A stretch of 22,186 bases of DNA from Anaerocolumna sp. (GTDB lineage: Bacteria > Bacillota > Clostridia > Lachnospirales > Lachnospiraceae): the NCBI GenBank assembly GCA_029256035.1, contig JAQSYR010000028.1:1-22186 (forward strand), written 5' to 3'. The position numbers and the translations under genes were made by a program. The number at the start of each line of letters is the position of its first letter. Position 1 is the first letter of the stretch. The notes beneath the pieces are model-generated. The model saw nothing but the letters and a program-made list of their open reading frames with translations, was not told the DNA's origin and did no database searches. This document shows positions 1 to 6,704 of this stretch, piece after piece.

Positions 1-81
1 CAGAGAGGTTTTCAGGCAAATTCGAGAATTATAACGACTTCTGATACTTTATTAGAGGAGTTAATAAACTTAAAACGTTAA
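1..81 (+). CDS. flgE: Flagellar hook protein FlgE-type, C-terminal end (partial)
   Basis: The first 26 codons, read in frame 1 and ending with TAA at 79-81, are the last residues of a protein whose start lies left of the window. The visible end contains QANSRIITTSDTLLEELINL, the C-terminal signature shared by axial flagellar proteins of the FlgE/FlgF/FlgG/FlgK group (the flg_bbr_C domain), whose final helix packs into the D0 core of the rod and hook. FlgE is the best fit because the next gene is flbD followed by motA, the usual order in Firmicutes, where flgE closes the upstream fli/flg block. With only 26 residues visible, FlgG cannot be strictly excluded. The product would be exported and polymerised outside the cell as part of the hook. 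Confidence 0.8.
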   Translation, partial: QRGFQANSRIITTSDTLLEELINLKR

Positions 82-145
82 TGAAATGATTTGACATAGT
101 ACATTTGGTTAAAATTGTTTAGCTTATTACTATGCAGGAAGAACG

Positions 146-171
146 GTGGCAGACCACTGTCTGCCACTTTT
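146..171 (+). terminator. Perfect 9-bp hairpin plus short T run between flgE and flbD
   Basis: GTGGCAGAC (146-154) and GTCTGCCAC (159-167) are perfect inverse complements separated by the loop CACT (155-158), followed by four T (168-171). The GC-rich stem stands out in an AT-rich region. It could be a partial intrinsic terminator, since the T run is short, or an RNA-stabilising or processing structure between hook and stator genes. The 3' arm CCAC (164-167) is also complementary to GTGG (177-180) just before the flbD ribosome binding site, so an alternative fold is possible. The function is inferred; the inverted repeat is directly visible. Confidence 0.6.
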
Positions 172-188
172 AAAAGGTGGAGGGTAAA

Positions 189-380
189 ATGATTAATGTA
201 ACGAAAATCAATAATCAAAATATAACCGTAAACGATGATTTAATAGAAACCATTGAAGAAACTCCGGATACGGTAGTTACTTTAACAACTGGTAAGAAAA
301 TTATAGTAAAAGAGAGTAGACAAGAGATTATTAATCTTGTAAAATGTTACAAAAAAGAAATATATCGACAAGAAATTTGA
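189..380 (+). CDS. flbD: Flagellar FlbD/SwrD family protein
   Basis: A 63-residue protein beginning MINVTKINNQNITVND, with the family pattern of a short beta-rich protein containing LIETIEETPDTVVTL, a TTGKK turn and then IIVKES. FlbD/SwrD proteins sit between flgE and motA in Firmicutes; in Bacillus subtilis SwrD is known to raise flagellar motor torque, probably through the stator. The start is ATG 189: GGAGG at 179-183 lies five bases upstream, whereas the in-frame GTG at 177 overlaps that site and would add only four residues. The C-terminal codons overlap the 5' end of the motA reading frame, which suggests translational coupling to motA. Length is normal for the family and no signal peptide or membrane segment is visible. 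Confidence 0.88.
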   Translation: MINVTKINNQNITVNDDLIETIEETPDTVVTLTTGKKIIVKESRQEIINLVKCYKKEIYRQEI

Positions 381-1192
381 AAATCCAACATAGAAATTTA
401 TTGGCAGCAGGTTTTCTATTAATGATTTTTGGTATTATATTTGAACAGGACACACTTAGTTTCAATTTTATTAAGATGGGGAACTTCTGGGATATTCCTT
501 CTATATTAATAACATTTGGTGGTTCATTTACGACTTTAATTACAATGGAGGCCAATTTTAAAAGCTATTTGGAAAAATTGGGATCAATTAAGCTAATATT
601 TCAAAATCTTCCGTCCAATGAAGCTGAAACAATTAGAAATATCATTGCTTTGTCTAATGTTGCCAGAAAAGAAGGTTTATTAGCTTTAGAAGAAACTGCT
701 AACGGTATTGAGGATGAATTTCTTAAAAAGGGTATTTTATTGATTGTTGATGGTACTGATCCTGAATTAGTCCGTAGTATTTTAGAGACAGAACTAAGTT
801 GTATTGAAGGCAGACATAATGATGTTATTGGTTTTTGGGATAAACTATCAGCCATGGGTCCAGCCTGGGGTATGATTGGTACTTTAATTGGTCTTGTAAA
901 TATGTTAAAGGATTTAAGTGATCCTTCCACCATAGGTCCTAATATGGCAGTAGCTCTTATTACGACTTTTTATGGTTCTGTTTTAGCAAACTGGGTTTGT
1001 ATTCCCATTGTTAACAAATTAAAAGCAAAGAATGCCACAGAAGTAATGATGAAAGAAGTTGTGGTTGAAGGATTACTTTCTATTCAGGCAGGTGAGAATC
1101 CAAGAGTAATTGAAGAAAAATTAAAATCCTTCCTAAAACCTGATGTTCGAAATGACTTTGAACAAAATGAAGGTGGTGAGGTTAATGGCTAG
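344..1192 (+). CDS. motA: Flagellar motor stator protein MotA
   Basis: MotA forms the cytoplasmic-membrane ion channel of the stator with MotB and pushes on the rotor through FliG. Visible features are an N-terminal membrane segment (NLLAAGFLLMIFGIIF), a second around IPSILITFGGSFTTLI, a cytoplasmic loop with the conserved ARKEGLLALEE stretch carrying the charged residues that contact FliG, and two C-terminal membrane segments including AMGPAWGMIGTLIGLVNML, which holds the conserved proline. The product is full length (up to 282 residues). The start is uncertain: ATG 344 lies inside flbD without a good ribosome binding site. TTG 377, which overlaps the flbD stop as TTGA, would give a 271-residue protein close to the family norm. 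The 3' end overlaps motB by 8 bases. Confidence 0.92.
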   Translation: MLQKRNISTRNLKIQHRNLLAAGFLLMIFGIIFEQDTLSFNFIKMGNFWDIPSILITFGGSFTTLITMEANFKSYLEKLGSIKLIFQNLPSNEAETIRNIIALSNVARKEGLLALEETANGIEDEFLKKGILLIVDGTDPELVRSILETELSCIEGRHNDVIGFWDKLSAMGPAWGMIGTLIGLVNMLKDLSDPSTIGPNMAVALITTFYGSVLANWVCIPIVNKLKAKNATEVMMKEVVVEGLLSIQAGENPRVIEEKLKSFLKPDVRNDFEQNEGGEVNG

Positions 1193-2006
1193 AAAGAAAA
1201 AGGGAGAAGAATCAAGTGCAGGAGCACCGTGGCTTAACACGTTTGCCGATTTAATGAATTTATTACTTTGTTTCTTTGTCCTTCTTTTTGCGTCATCCAC
1301 AATAGATGCTGAGAAATATGAGCAGATTGTGGCTTCATTGTCCAGTAGTTTTAGTATTTTAAACAGTGGTGGCTCAGCAATCGAGGAAGGTGAATTAATA
1401 TCCAATGGTGTCAGCCAATTAACTGACCTTGATAACTATTATTCTACCATGGGTAAAGCAGCAGAAAGTTCAGGAGAAAATGTGGAAGCAACTAGTCCCG
1501 ATTCTAGCGATGCTTTAGAAGAATTAATGGAAAAGAATAAAGAAGCATCAGAAAAGATGTATGAGGAAATATCAGAACTTTCGGATAAATATAAATTAAA
1601 TGATTACATGGAACTAAGTATTGATCCAAATTTTCAATTTGTTCAGATTTCTTTAAGTGGTTCCATACTATTTGATTCTGGTGAGGCAGATATTAAACCT
1701 CAAGCACTTCCTATATTTAGTAAGGTAGGGGATATTCTGAAAGTATTTGATAATTTTAAGATAGAGCTAGAAGGCCATACGGATAACGTTCCTATTCATA
1801 CCAGCAGGTATTTAAGTAATAATTGGCTTTCAGCTGCAAGAGCCCTAAATGCTGCCACCTATTTAATTGAGGAAAAAGGACTGGACCCTGAATATTTAAG
1901 CTGGACCGGCAGAGGTGAATATGATCCTGTTGCAAGTAATGCTACGGAAGATGGCAGAGCTAAAAATCGACGGGTTGAAATAAAAATCTACAATAATTTG
2001 AATTAA
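1185..2006 (+). CDS. motB: Flagellar motor stator protein MotB
   Basis: MotB anchors the stator to peptidoglycan and carries the ion-binding aspartate. The 273-residue protein has a short basic N-terminus (MARKKK), one membrane segment with the motif FADLMNLLLCFFVLLF in which Asp22 is the predicted ion-carrying residue, an acidic Ser/Glu-rich linker (roughly residues 70-125), and a C-terminal OmpA-like peptidoglycan-binding domain with FDSGEADIKP, LEGHTDNVPI and a final NRRVEIKI stretch. The start at ATG 1185 is chosen because AGGTGGTGAGG (1171-1181) precedes it and the protein then begins as MotB proteins normally do; an in-frame ATG at 1143 would add 14 atypical residues. It overlaps motA by 8 bases. 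The linker is somewhat long but within family variation. Confidence 0.94.
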   Translation: MARKKKGEESSAGAPWLNTFADLMNLLLCFFVLLFASSTIDAEKYEQIVASLSSSFSILNSGGSAIEEGELISNGVSQLTDLDNYYSTMGKAAESSGENVEATSPDSSDALEELMEKNKEASEKMYEEISELSDKYKLNDYMELSIDPNFQFVQISLSGSILFDSGEADIKPQALPIFSKVGDILKVFDNFKIELEGHTDNVPIHTSRYLSNNWLSAARALNAATYLIEEKGLDPEYLSWTGRGEYDPVASNATEDGRAKNRRVEIKIYNNLN

Positions 2007-2080
2007 TATTCAATAAATTTTTTTAAAATATAATTTACGTTATTAATACAACAATGCATAAATATGCATGGGAGGCACTT

Positions 2081-2596
2081 ATGAAGAAGAACATGTTAAC
2101 TATTTTGATTTTAGCTTTGAGTATTTTAAATTTAGTACTAGGAGCAGTGATTGTTTTTACGGTAGTTCCTACTACAATTCGAACAAATGCACTTATATCA
2201 AAGGTAGCTTCTGCTATTGACCTGGAATTACAGGATACTGCAGCTTCTGACAAACCGGCAGTAGACATAGCTGACTTGGAAGAATATCCGATACCAGAAG
2301 ACCTTACAATTAATTTAAAAAAGGAAGAAAATGATTCTACTAGCCATTATGCTGCTGTTTCAATTTCTCTTTTTATTAATAAAAAGGCGAAAGATTATAA
2401 AGATCTCCGACCTTCTGTAGATTCTAATGTTAGTGTCATTAAAGAGATTATTGCTGATGAGTTTTCTAAGTACACAGTAAATGAGGTAACAGAGAATAAA
2501 GACGTAATTAAAGAAGCAATTTTAAACAGAATACAGGAATATTTTCAATCTGACTTAGTTACCAGTATTTCTGTTGGTAAATTATTAGTTCAATAA
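2081..2596 (+). CDS. fliL: Flagellar basal body-associated protein FliL
   Basis: A 171-residue single-pass membrane protein: a short basic N-terminus (MKKN), one hydrophobic helix (residues about 5-28) and an extracytoplasmic domain. FliL surrounds the stator and supports MotA/MotB engagement under load. Identity rests on size, topology, the stretch HYAAVSISLFINKKAKDY, the helical region containing DEFSKYT, and the position between motB and fliM. Sequence similarity to well-studied FliL proteins is weak, as usual for the family. The start is ATG 2081, preceded by GGGAGG (2070-2075); an in-frame ATG at 2054 lacks a comparable site. The 74-base gap after motB is entirely AT-rich, with a weak AT-only inverted repeat at 1998-2013 but no convincing promoter. 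Confidence 0.85.
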   Translation: MKKNMLTILILALSILNLVLGAVIVFTVVPTTIRTNALISKVASAIDLELQDTAASDKPAVDIADLEEYPIPEDLTINLKKEENDSTSHYAAVSISLFINKKAKDYKDLRPSVDSNVSVIKEIIADEFSKYTVNEVTENKDVIKEAILNRIQEYFQSDLVTSISVGKLLVQ

Positions 2597-2602
2597 AAAA
2601 TT

Positions 2603-2623
2603 TGATGATTTTCGTCATTTTTT
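2603..2623 (+). terminator. Weak hairpin with T6 tract between fliL and fliM
   Basis: TGATGA (2603-2608) and TCGTCA (2612-2617) pair with one G-U wobble around a TTT loop and are followed directly by six T (2618-2623); an upstream A tract (2595-2600) could extend the pairing with those T. The shape matches a weak intrinsic terminator or attenuator that would lower transcription from the stator genes into the C-ring genes. The stem is short and AT-rich, so it would act inefficiently if at all. Confidence 0.4.
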
Positions 2624-2662
2624 ATGTTATATTGTTATAAGAATACTCGGGAGGTAATGGCT

Positions 2663-3640
2663 ATGGGCGACGTCTTGTCCCAAAACGAGATAGACAACCT
2701 GCTTAAAGCATTAAGTAGTGGTGAGCTTGACGCGGATGAAATTAAAGACAGCGGTGAAAAAGTTGTTAAAAATTATGATTTTGCCCGACCGTCAAAATTC
2801 TCTAAAGAACATCTTAGAACCTTAGAGAATATTTTTGAGCATTATGGAAGATTACTTTCCACCAATCTGCCTGCATATCTCAGAAAAAATGTTCAGGTAG
2901 AAGTCATGAATTCTGAGGCAGTTACATATTCGGAGTTTTCGAACGCATTATCCAATCCAGTACTTTTAGGAATTGTTGATTTTTCACCTTTGGAGGGAAA
3001 CATTCTAATCGATTTGGCTGATAATCTTGGATATGCTATGGTGGATCGAATGCTTGGTGGCGGCGGATACCCTCTTGACAGACCTAGAGATTTTACAGAG
3101 ATAGAATTAACCATAATTGAAAGAATCTTTAATGTATTTACAAATCTGTTAAGAGAACCATGGAATAATGTAGTTCAGCTTGAACCAAGACTGATTCGAA
3201 TTGAAACCAATTCACAGTTCGCACAGATTATTCCACCTAGTGAAATGACCTCTATTATCACAATGAATATTAAAATTGGTAATATAGAAGGAATGATGAA
3301 TGTTTGCCTACCATTTTCCTGCCTGGAAAATGTTATGGATAAACTTAATACAAAGTTTTGGTTTTCAACCATGCAGACAAAAGATGATAAAACTTATCGG
3401 GATTTTATTGAGGTAGCTATTGCAAAAGCAAAGATTCCAATTAGAGCAGTGCTAGGTAAAAGTACAATATCAGTAAATGATTTTCTTGGATTACAAAGAG
3501 GCGATATTATTAAGCTGAGTACGAAGGTAGAGGATGAACTTAATATATATGTAGGAAATATTAATAAATTCAAAGCACTACCGGGAGCTTCCCAAGACTC
3601 CTATGCAGTAAGAATTTCATCAATTATAAGAGAGGAGTAA
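2663..3640 (+). CDS. fliM: Flagellar motor switch protein FliM
   Basis: FliM is the middle component of the cytoplasmic C-ring: it binds CheY-P through its N-terminus and transmits the switch to FliG. The 325-residue protein starts with VLSQNEIDNLLKAL (the CheY-P-binding EIDxLL motif, near residues 4-17), continues with a middle CheC-like domain beginning near KNYDFARPSKFSKEHLR and including MLGGGGYPLDRPRDFTEIE, and ends with a SpoA/FliN-type beta domain (VLGKSTISVNDFLGLQRGDII). Length and domain order are normal, with no break. The start at ATG 2663 is set by GGAGG at 2650-2654, eight bases upstream; ATG 2657 would be too close. The gene is followed after six bases by fliY. Confidence 0.96.
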   Translation: MGDVLSQNEIDNLLKALSSGELDADEIKDSGEKVVKNYDFARPSKFSKEHLRTLENIFEHYGRLLSTNLPAYLRKNVQVEVMNSEAVTYSEFSNALSNPVLLGIVDFSPLEGNILIDLADNLGYAMVDRMLGGGGYPLDRPRDFTEIELTIIERIFNVFTNLLREPWNNVVQLEPRLIRIETNSQFAQIIPPSEMTSIITMNIKIGNIEGMMNVCLPFSCLENVMDKLNTKFWFSTMQTKDDKTYRDFIEVAIAKAKIPIRAVLGKSTISVNDFLGLQRGDIIKLSTKVEDELNIYVGNINKFKALPGASQDSYAVRISSIIREE

Positions 3641-3646
3641 CATTAT

Positions 3647-3871
3647 ATGGATGGTATGTTATCTCAAGAAGAGATTAATGCGCTACTAAGTAGTATGAAC
3701 TCTTTCGATGATAATGATAAATCAGTAAATGTGCAGTCGGAAACCTTAACAGATGAGGAAAAAGATGCAATTGGCGAAGTTTCAAATATTAGTATGGGTA
3801 CAGCTGCCACTACATTATCATCATTAGTAAATCAGAAAGTAGTAATAACTACACCGGTAGTACTGATTTAA
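3647..3871 (+). pseudogene. fliY: FliY (FliN/CheC-type switch protein), 5' fragment cut by frame-shifting deletion
   Basis: This frame begins with the FliM-like CheY-P-binding motif (MLSQEEINALL) and the first phosphatase-type E-x2-N motif of the CheC/CheX/FliY family (AIGEVSNISMGTAATTLS), then reaches VVITTPVV and ends with LI and a stop at 3869-3871. In intact FliY proteins, as I recall B. subtilis FliY, about 40 more residues lie between the ITTP strand and the DLMxGGDG motif. Here that motif appears immediately but in another frame (ACT GAT TTA from 3862, then the ATG at 3871). So roughly 120 bases, of a length equal to 3n+1, are missing. The start has GAGGAG at 3632-3637. Whether the break is real or an assembly error cannot be told from one sequence. 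Confidence 0.85.
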
Positions 3872-4728
3872 TGATGGGCGGAGATGGAACCAATATTGAA
3901 GGTGATTTAAGTGAACTTCATTTAAGTGCAATTAGTGAAGCCATGAATCAGATGATGGGATCTTCCTCAACTTCCATTTCATCCATGCTTGAAAAGAGAG
4001 TTGATATTAGTCCTCCAAATGCCAGTCTGGTTGATTTAAATGAGTCAATTGATGAGTCCGAATTAGCTCCATTTTTAAAAGGCAGTTTTGTCAAGGTATC
4101 TTTTAAAATGGAAATAGGAGATTTGGTAGATAGTGAATTAATGCAGTTGTATCCATTTGATTTTGCTAGAGATTTATATCGGATGTTTTCAAAGGACAAG
4201 CAGGCAGGAGAGAAAAACAAATCCACCCAGCAGACGGCTAGTCAACAGGTTCAATCTAATAAAGTTGAAGCTCCCCAAATTCCACAGAATCATGCTCCAG
4301 CAATAGAGGCTTCCCAAATGCAGATGCAAAATAATATGGGCATGCCATATATGCAGGGGATGCAAGGAATGATGGGAATGCAGGGAATGCCAAATTATCA
4401 GGGGGGAAGTTATATGATGCCTCCTGTCCAAGATATTAATATACAACCGGCTCAGTTTCAGTCTTTTACTGTAAATCAGCCAATGACCCCACAGCCTGAA
4501 AATATTAATTTGATTATGGATGTTCCATTAGAGGTTACAGTGGAATTAGGAAGAACAAGTAAATCAATTAAAGAAATATTGGATTTTACTCCTGGAACAA
4601 TTATTGAGTTAAATAAACTTGCAGGTGAACCCATTGATGTTCTGGTGAATGGGAAGTATGTAGCAAAAGGTGAAGTTGTTGTAATAGAAGATTCCTTTGG
4701 TATAAGAGTGACAGAGATAATTAAGTAA
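3871..4728 (+). pseudogene. fliY: FliY, 3' fragment with second CheC-like motif and FliN (SpoA) domain
   Basis: The second half of the broken fliY reads openly for 285 codons. It starts at the DLMMGGDG motif and contains the second E-x2-N phosphatase-type motif (SAISEAMNQMMGSSSTS) and an acidic/hydrophobic region to about residue 110. A low-complexity Gln/Met/Gly linker follows (about residues 115-205), then a complete C-terminal SpoA/FliN domain (about 213-285: MDVPLEVTVELGRTSKSIKE, then LAGEPIDVLVNGK and GEVVVIEDSFGIRVT). The FliN domain builds the base of the C-ring and binds the export ATPase regulator FliH. Its ATG overlaps the stop of the 5' fragment as TAATG, so reinitiation could still produce this part as a separate protein, although no ribosome binding site is seen. 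The fragment is under no visible decay beyond the single break. Confidence 0.85.
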
Positions 4729-4762
4729 TATTAATAAATAAACGAATGATAGGAGAATTTTT

Positions 4763-5125
4763 ATGGCAAAAAGTATTTTAGTTTGTGATGATGCTGCTTT
4801 TATGAGAATGATGATTAAGGATATCCTTTCCAAAAATGGATATACCATCGCAGGAGAGGCTGAAAACGGAGCAAAAGCTGTTGAAAAATATTTTGAAACG
4901 AAACCGGATTTAGTAATGATGGATATTACTATGCCGGAAATGGATGGAATACAAGCTTTAAAGAAAATCAAATCTACAGATGCCAGTGCTAATATAATTA
5001 TGTGCTCAGCAATGGGACAGCAGGCAATGGTTATTGAATCAATTCAGGCAGGAGCAAAGGATTTTATTGTTAAACCATTCCAGGCAGAAAGAGTTTTAGA
5101 AGCTGTTAAAAAAGCGGTAGGTTAA
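4763..5125 (+). CDS. cheY: Chemotaxis response regulator CheY
   Basis: A 120-residue single receiver domain. The acidic pocket (Asp9, Asp10), phosphoacceptor Asp54 in MMDITMPEMDG, the switch hydroxyl Ser82 in MCSAMG and Lys104 in FIVKPF are all present, so phosphorylation chemistry should be intact. CheY-P, made by CheA (14600-16690), binds FliM and FliY N-termini to change motor rotation. The gene has no output domain and sits between fliY and fliO, the standard position in Bacillus and clostridial flagellar operons. AGGAG precedes ATG 4763 at suitable distance, and fliO begins one base after the stop. Confidence 0.97.
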   Translation: MAKSILVCDDAAFMRMMIKDILSKNGYTIAGEAENGAKAVEKYFETKPDLVMMDITMPEMDGIQALKKIKSTDASANIIMCSAMGQQAMVIESIQAGAKDFIVKPFQAERVLEAVKKAVG

Positions 5126-5126
5126 T

Positions 5127-5504
5127 ATGAGTATACTTGCAGGAAATTTATCCTCATTAGAAAGCTTTTTGCAACTGCTTGGAGTCAGTATTTTGTTTGT
5201 TTTCGTATTGTTAGCAACTTATCTTACTACAAAGTTTGTTGGTGGTGTAAAGCTAAATCAATATAAAAACAGTAATTTTAAAGTCATTGAAACCTATAAA
5301 ATTACTCAGAACAAATTTCTTCAATTAATTCAAATAGGGAACAGATTTTTTGCCATTTCCGTAAGTAAAGATGATATTCAACTAATTGCTGAGATAAATG
5401 AAGGTGATATTGATTTAACTAATGCAGGAAAGATGCAAGTTACTAATTTTTCTGATATCTTATCTCAGATTACGAAGAAACAAAAAGAAAAAGAGCACAA
5501 GTAA
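5127..5504 (+). CDS. fliO: Flagellar biosynthesis protein FliO (FliZ-type)
   Basis: A 125-residue protein with one N-terminal membrane helix (LLGVSILFVFVLLATYLTTKFV, about residues 17-38) and a basic cytoplasmic domain containing YKNSNFKVIETYKITQNKFL and LIQIGNRFFAISVSKDDI, which matches the FliO family. FliO is an assembly factor that stabilises the FliP ring early in export-gate formation and is the least conserved member of the set. The start ATG 5127 follows the cheY stop by one base, suggesting translational coupling. The charged tail (KKQKEKEHK) is typical. Identity rests on topology, the VIE/IGNRFFAI pattern and the position directly before fliP. Confidence 0.88.
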   Translation: MSILAGNLSSLESFLQLLGVSILFVFVLLATYLTTKFVGGVKLNQYKNSNFKVIETYKITQNKFLQLIQIGNRFFAISVSKDDIQLIAEINEGDIDLTNAGKMQVTNFSDILSQITKKQKEKEHK

Positions 5505-5516
5505 AGGTTGGAAACC

Positions 5517-6395
5517 ATGGATACATATGTTAAGAAACACATAAGAAGAACGTTAAAGTTTAGTGGTATCATATTTCTGGCAAGTATGTTAATCTTTATG
5601 ATTGCTATCCCCGTTTATGCTACAGGAACAACGAATAACGCCAATACAACAGGTAATGGAAGTACAACCACAAATAATGCCGATACTACATCAGAAACTA
5701 CAGATGTTGATTTAACAGGTAATATTGGACCTTTTAATTTTAATGTGGATACCGGGGAAGAGGGCAAAGGCTTGTCCGCAACTTTACAAATGCTATTGGT
5801 TATTACATTAATATCATTGGCACCATCCATTTTAATTATGGTAACCTCATTTACCAGAATATTAATTGTATTACATTTTGTTAGGTCGGCCCTGGGAACC
5901 CAGTCAACTCCTCCCAATCAGATATTAATTGGTCTTGCATTGTTTTTAACATTATTTATTATGCAACCTGTTTTTTCAAATATCAATGAAGCAGCAATAC
6001 AGCCTTTATCTAGAGGTGAGATTACCCAAGAAGAAGCATTTACTGCTGGAGCAGCTCCATTAAGAGAGTTTATGTTGAATCAGACCAAGCCTAAAGACAT
6101 AAAACTTTTTATGGACATAGCAGAAATCCATACGGTAGATAGTTTAGAAGATTTACCCATTACTGTTATTATCCCGTCATTTATTATAAGTGAGTTACGA
6201 ACAGCATTTATTATGGGATTTTTAATTTATATACCATTTATTGTAATTGATATGGTAGTAGCGTCTACACTTATGTCAATGGGAATGATGATGCTGCCAC
6301 CGACAACCATATCTATGCCATTTAAAATATTGTTATTTATAATGGCAGATGGATGGAATTTAATCATTGGTGAATTAGTAAAGACATTCTATTAG
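5517..6395 (+). CDS. fliP: Flagellar type III export gate protein FliP
   Basis: FliP forms the core ring of the export gate with FliQ and FliR. The 292-residue protein has a signal peptide (basic region then FSGIIFLASMLIFMIAIPVYA), a Thr/Asn-rich spacer (about residues 38-65), and the FliP core: LISLAPSILIMVTSFTRILI, ALGTQSTPPNQILIGLALFL, and the C-terminal FMGFLIYIPFIVIDMVVAST and SMGMMMLPPTTIS. All signature motifs are intact. The start is ATG 5517, with AAAGG/TTGG (5504-5510) upstream; the in-frame TTG at 5508 falls inside that site. The protein is longer than B. subtilis FliP because of the signal peptide and spacer. Confidence 0.96.
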   Translation: MDTYVKKHIRRTLKFSGIIFLASMLIFMIAIPVYATGTTNNANTTGNGSTTTNNADTTSETTDVDLTGNIGPFNFNVDTGEEGKGLSATLQMLLVITLISLAPSILIMVTSFTRILIVLHFVRSALGTQSTPPNQILIGLALFLTLFIMQPVFSNINEAAIQPLSRGEITQEEAFTAGAAPLREFMLNQTKPKDIKLFMDIAEIHTVDSLEDLPITVIIPSFIISELRTAFIMGFLIYIPFIVIDMVVASTLMSMGMMMLPPTTISMPFKILLFIMADGWNLIIGELVKTFY

Positions 6396-6431
6396 CTTTA
6401 CGAAATTGCAATCCTATATTGGAGAACAAAA

Positions 6432-6704
6432 ATGAATGAAAATATAATTATTGATATTGCACGCCAAACATTATGGTTAATTATTAAAGTATCCGCTCCA
6501 ATGTTGTTAACTTCTCTGGTAGTAGGATTAATAGTAAGTGTTTTACAAACCATTACTTCAATTCAAGAACAAACCCTCACATTTGTTCCAAAGCTTATTA
6601 CAGTATTTTTAGTTATTATGTTATTTGGCAATTGGATCCTTACAGAAGTAAGAGATTTTGCTATAGAATTAATAACTAATTTTGGATATTACATACAAGT
6701 ATGA
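6432..6704 (+). CDS. fliQ: Flagellar type III export gate protein FliQ
   Basis: A 90-residue protein with two membrane helices (about residues 16-38 and 52-72), the standard FliQ size and topology. The family pattern LVVGLIVSVLQTITSIQEQTLTF followed by FVPKLITVF is complete; the QEQTL stretch is the conserved cytoplasmic gate turn. FliQ wraps around the FliP/FliR core of the export gate. TTGGAGAAC precedes ATG 6432. The 3' end overlaps fliR by four bases (ATGA), a classic coupled arrangement. Confidence 0.97.
   Translation: MNENIIIDIARQTLWLIIKVSAPMLLTSLVVGLIVSVLQTITSIQEQTLTFVPKLITVFLVIMLFGNWILTEVRDFAIELITNFGYYIQV

Noticed and set aside
91..120. TTGACA at 91-96 upstream of flbD, a perfect -35 hexamer
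   Set aside because: No acceptable -10 sequence follows at 16-18 bases (only ATTGTT/TTGTTT-like sequence), so it is not called as a promoter.
1996..2034. TATAAT at 2029-2034 between motB and fliL with an AT inverted repeat (1998-2013)
   Set aside because: No -35 at the right distance, and the inverted repeat is pure AT with a short stem; probably chance in AT-rich DNA.
4189..4446. Antisense His/Leu-rich frame over the fliY linker
   Set aside because: It is the reverse complement of the Met/Gln repeat and has no gene-like signals.
3647..4728. Programmed ribosomal frameshift joining the two fliY parts
   Set aside because: Residues expected in the middle are missing, so a frameshift alone would not restore an intact protein, and no slippery heptamer is evident at the junction.
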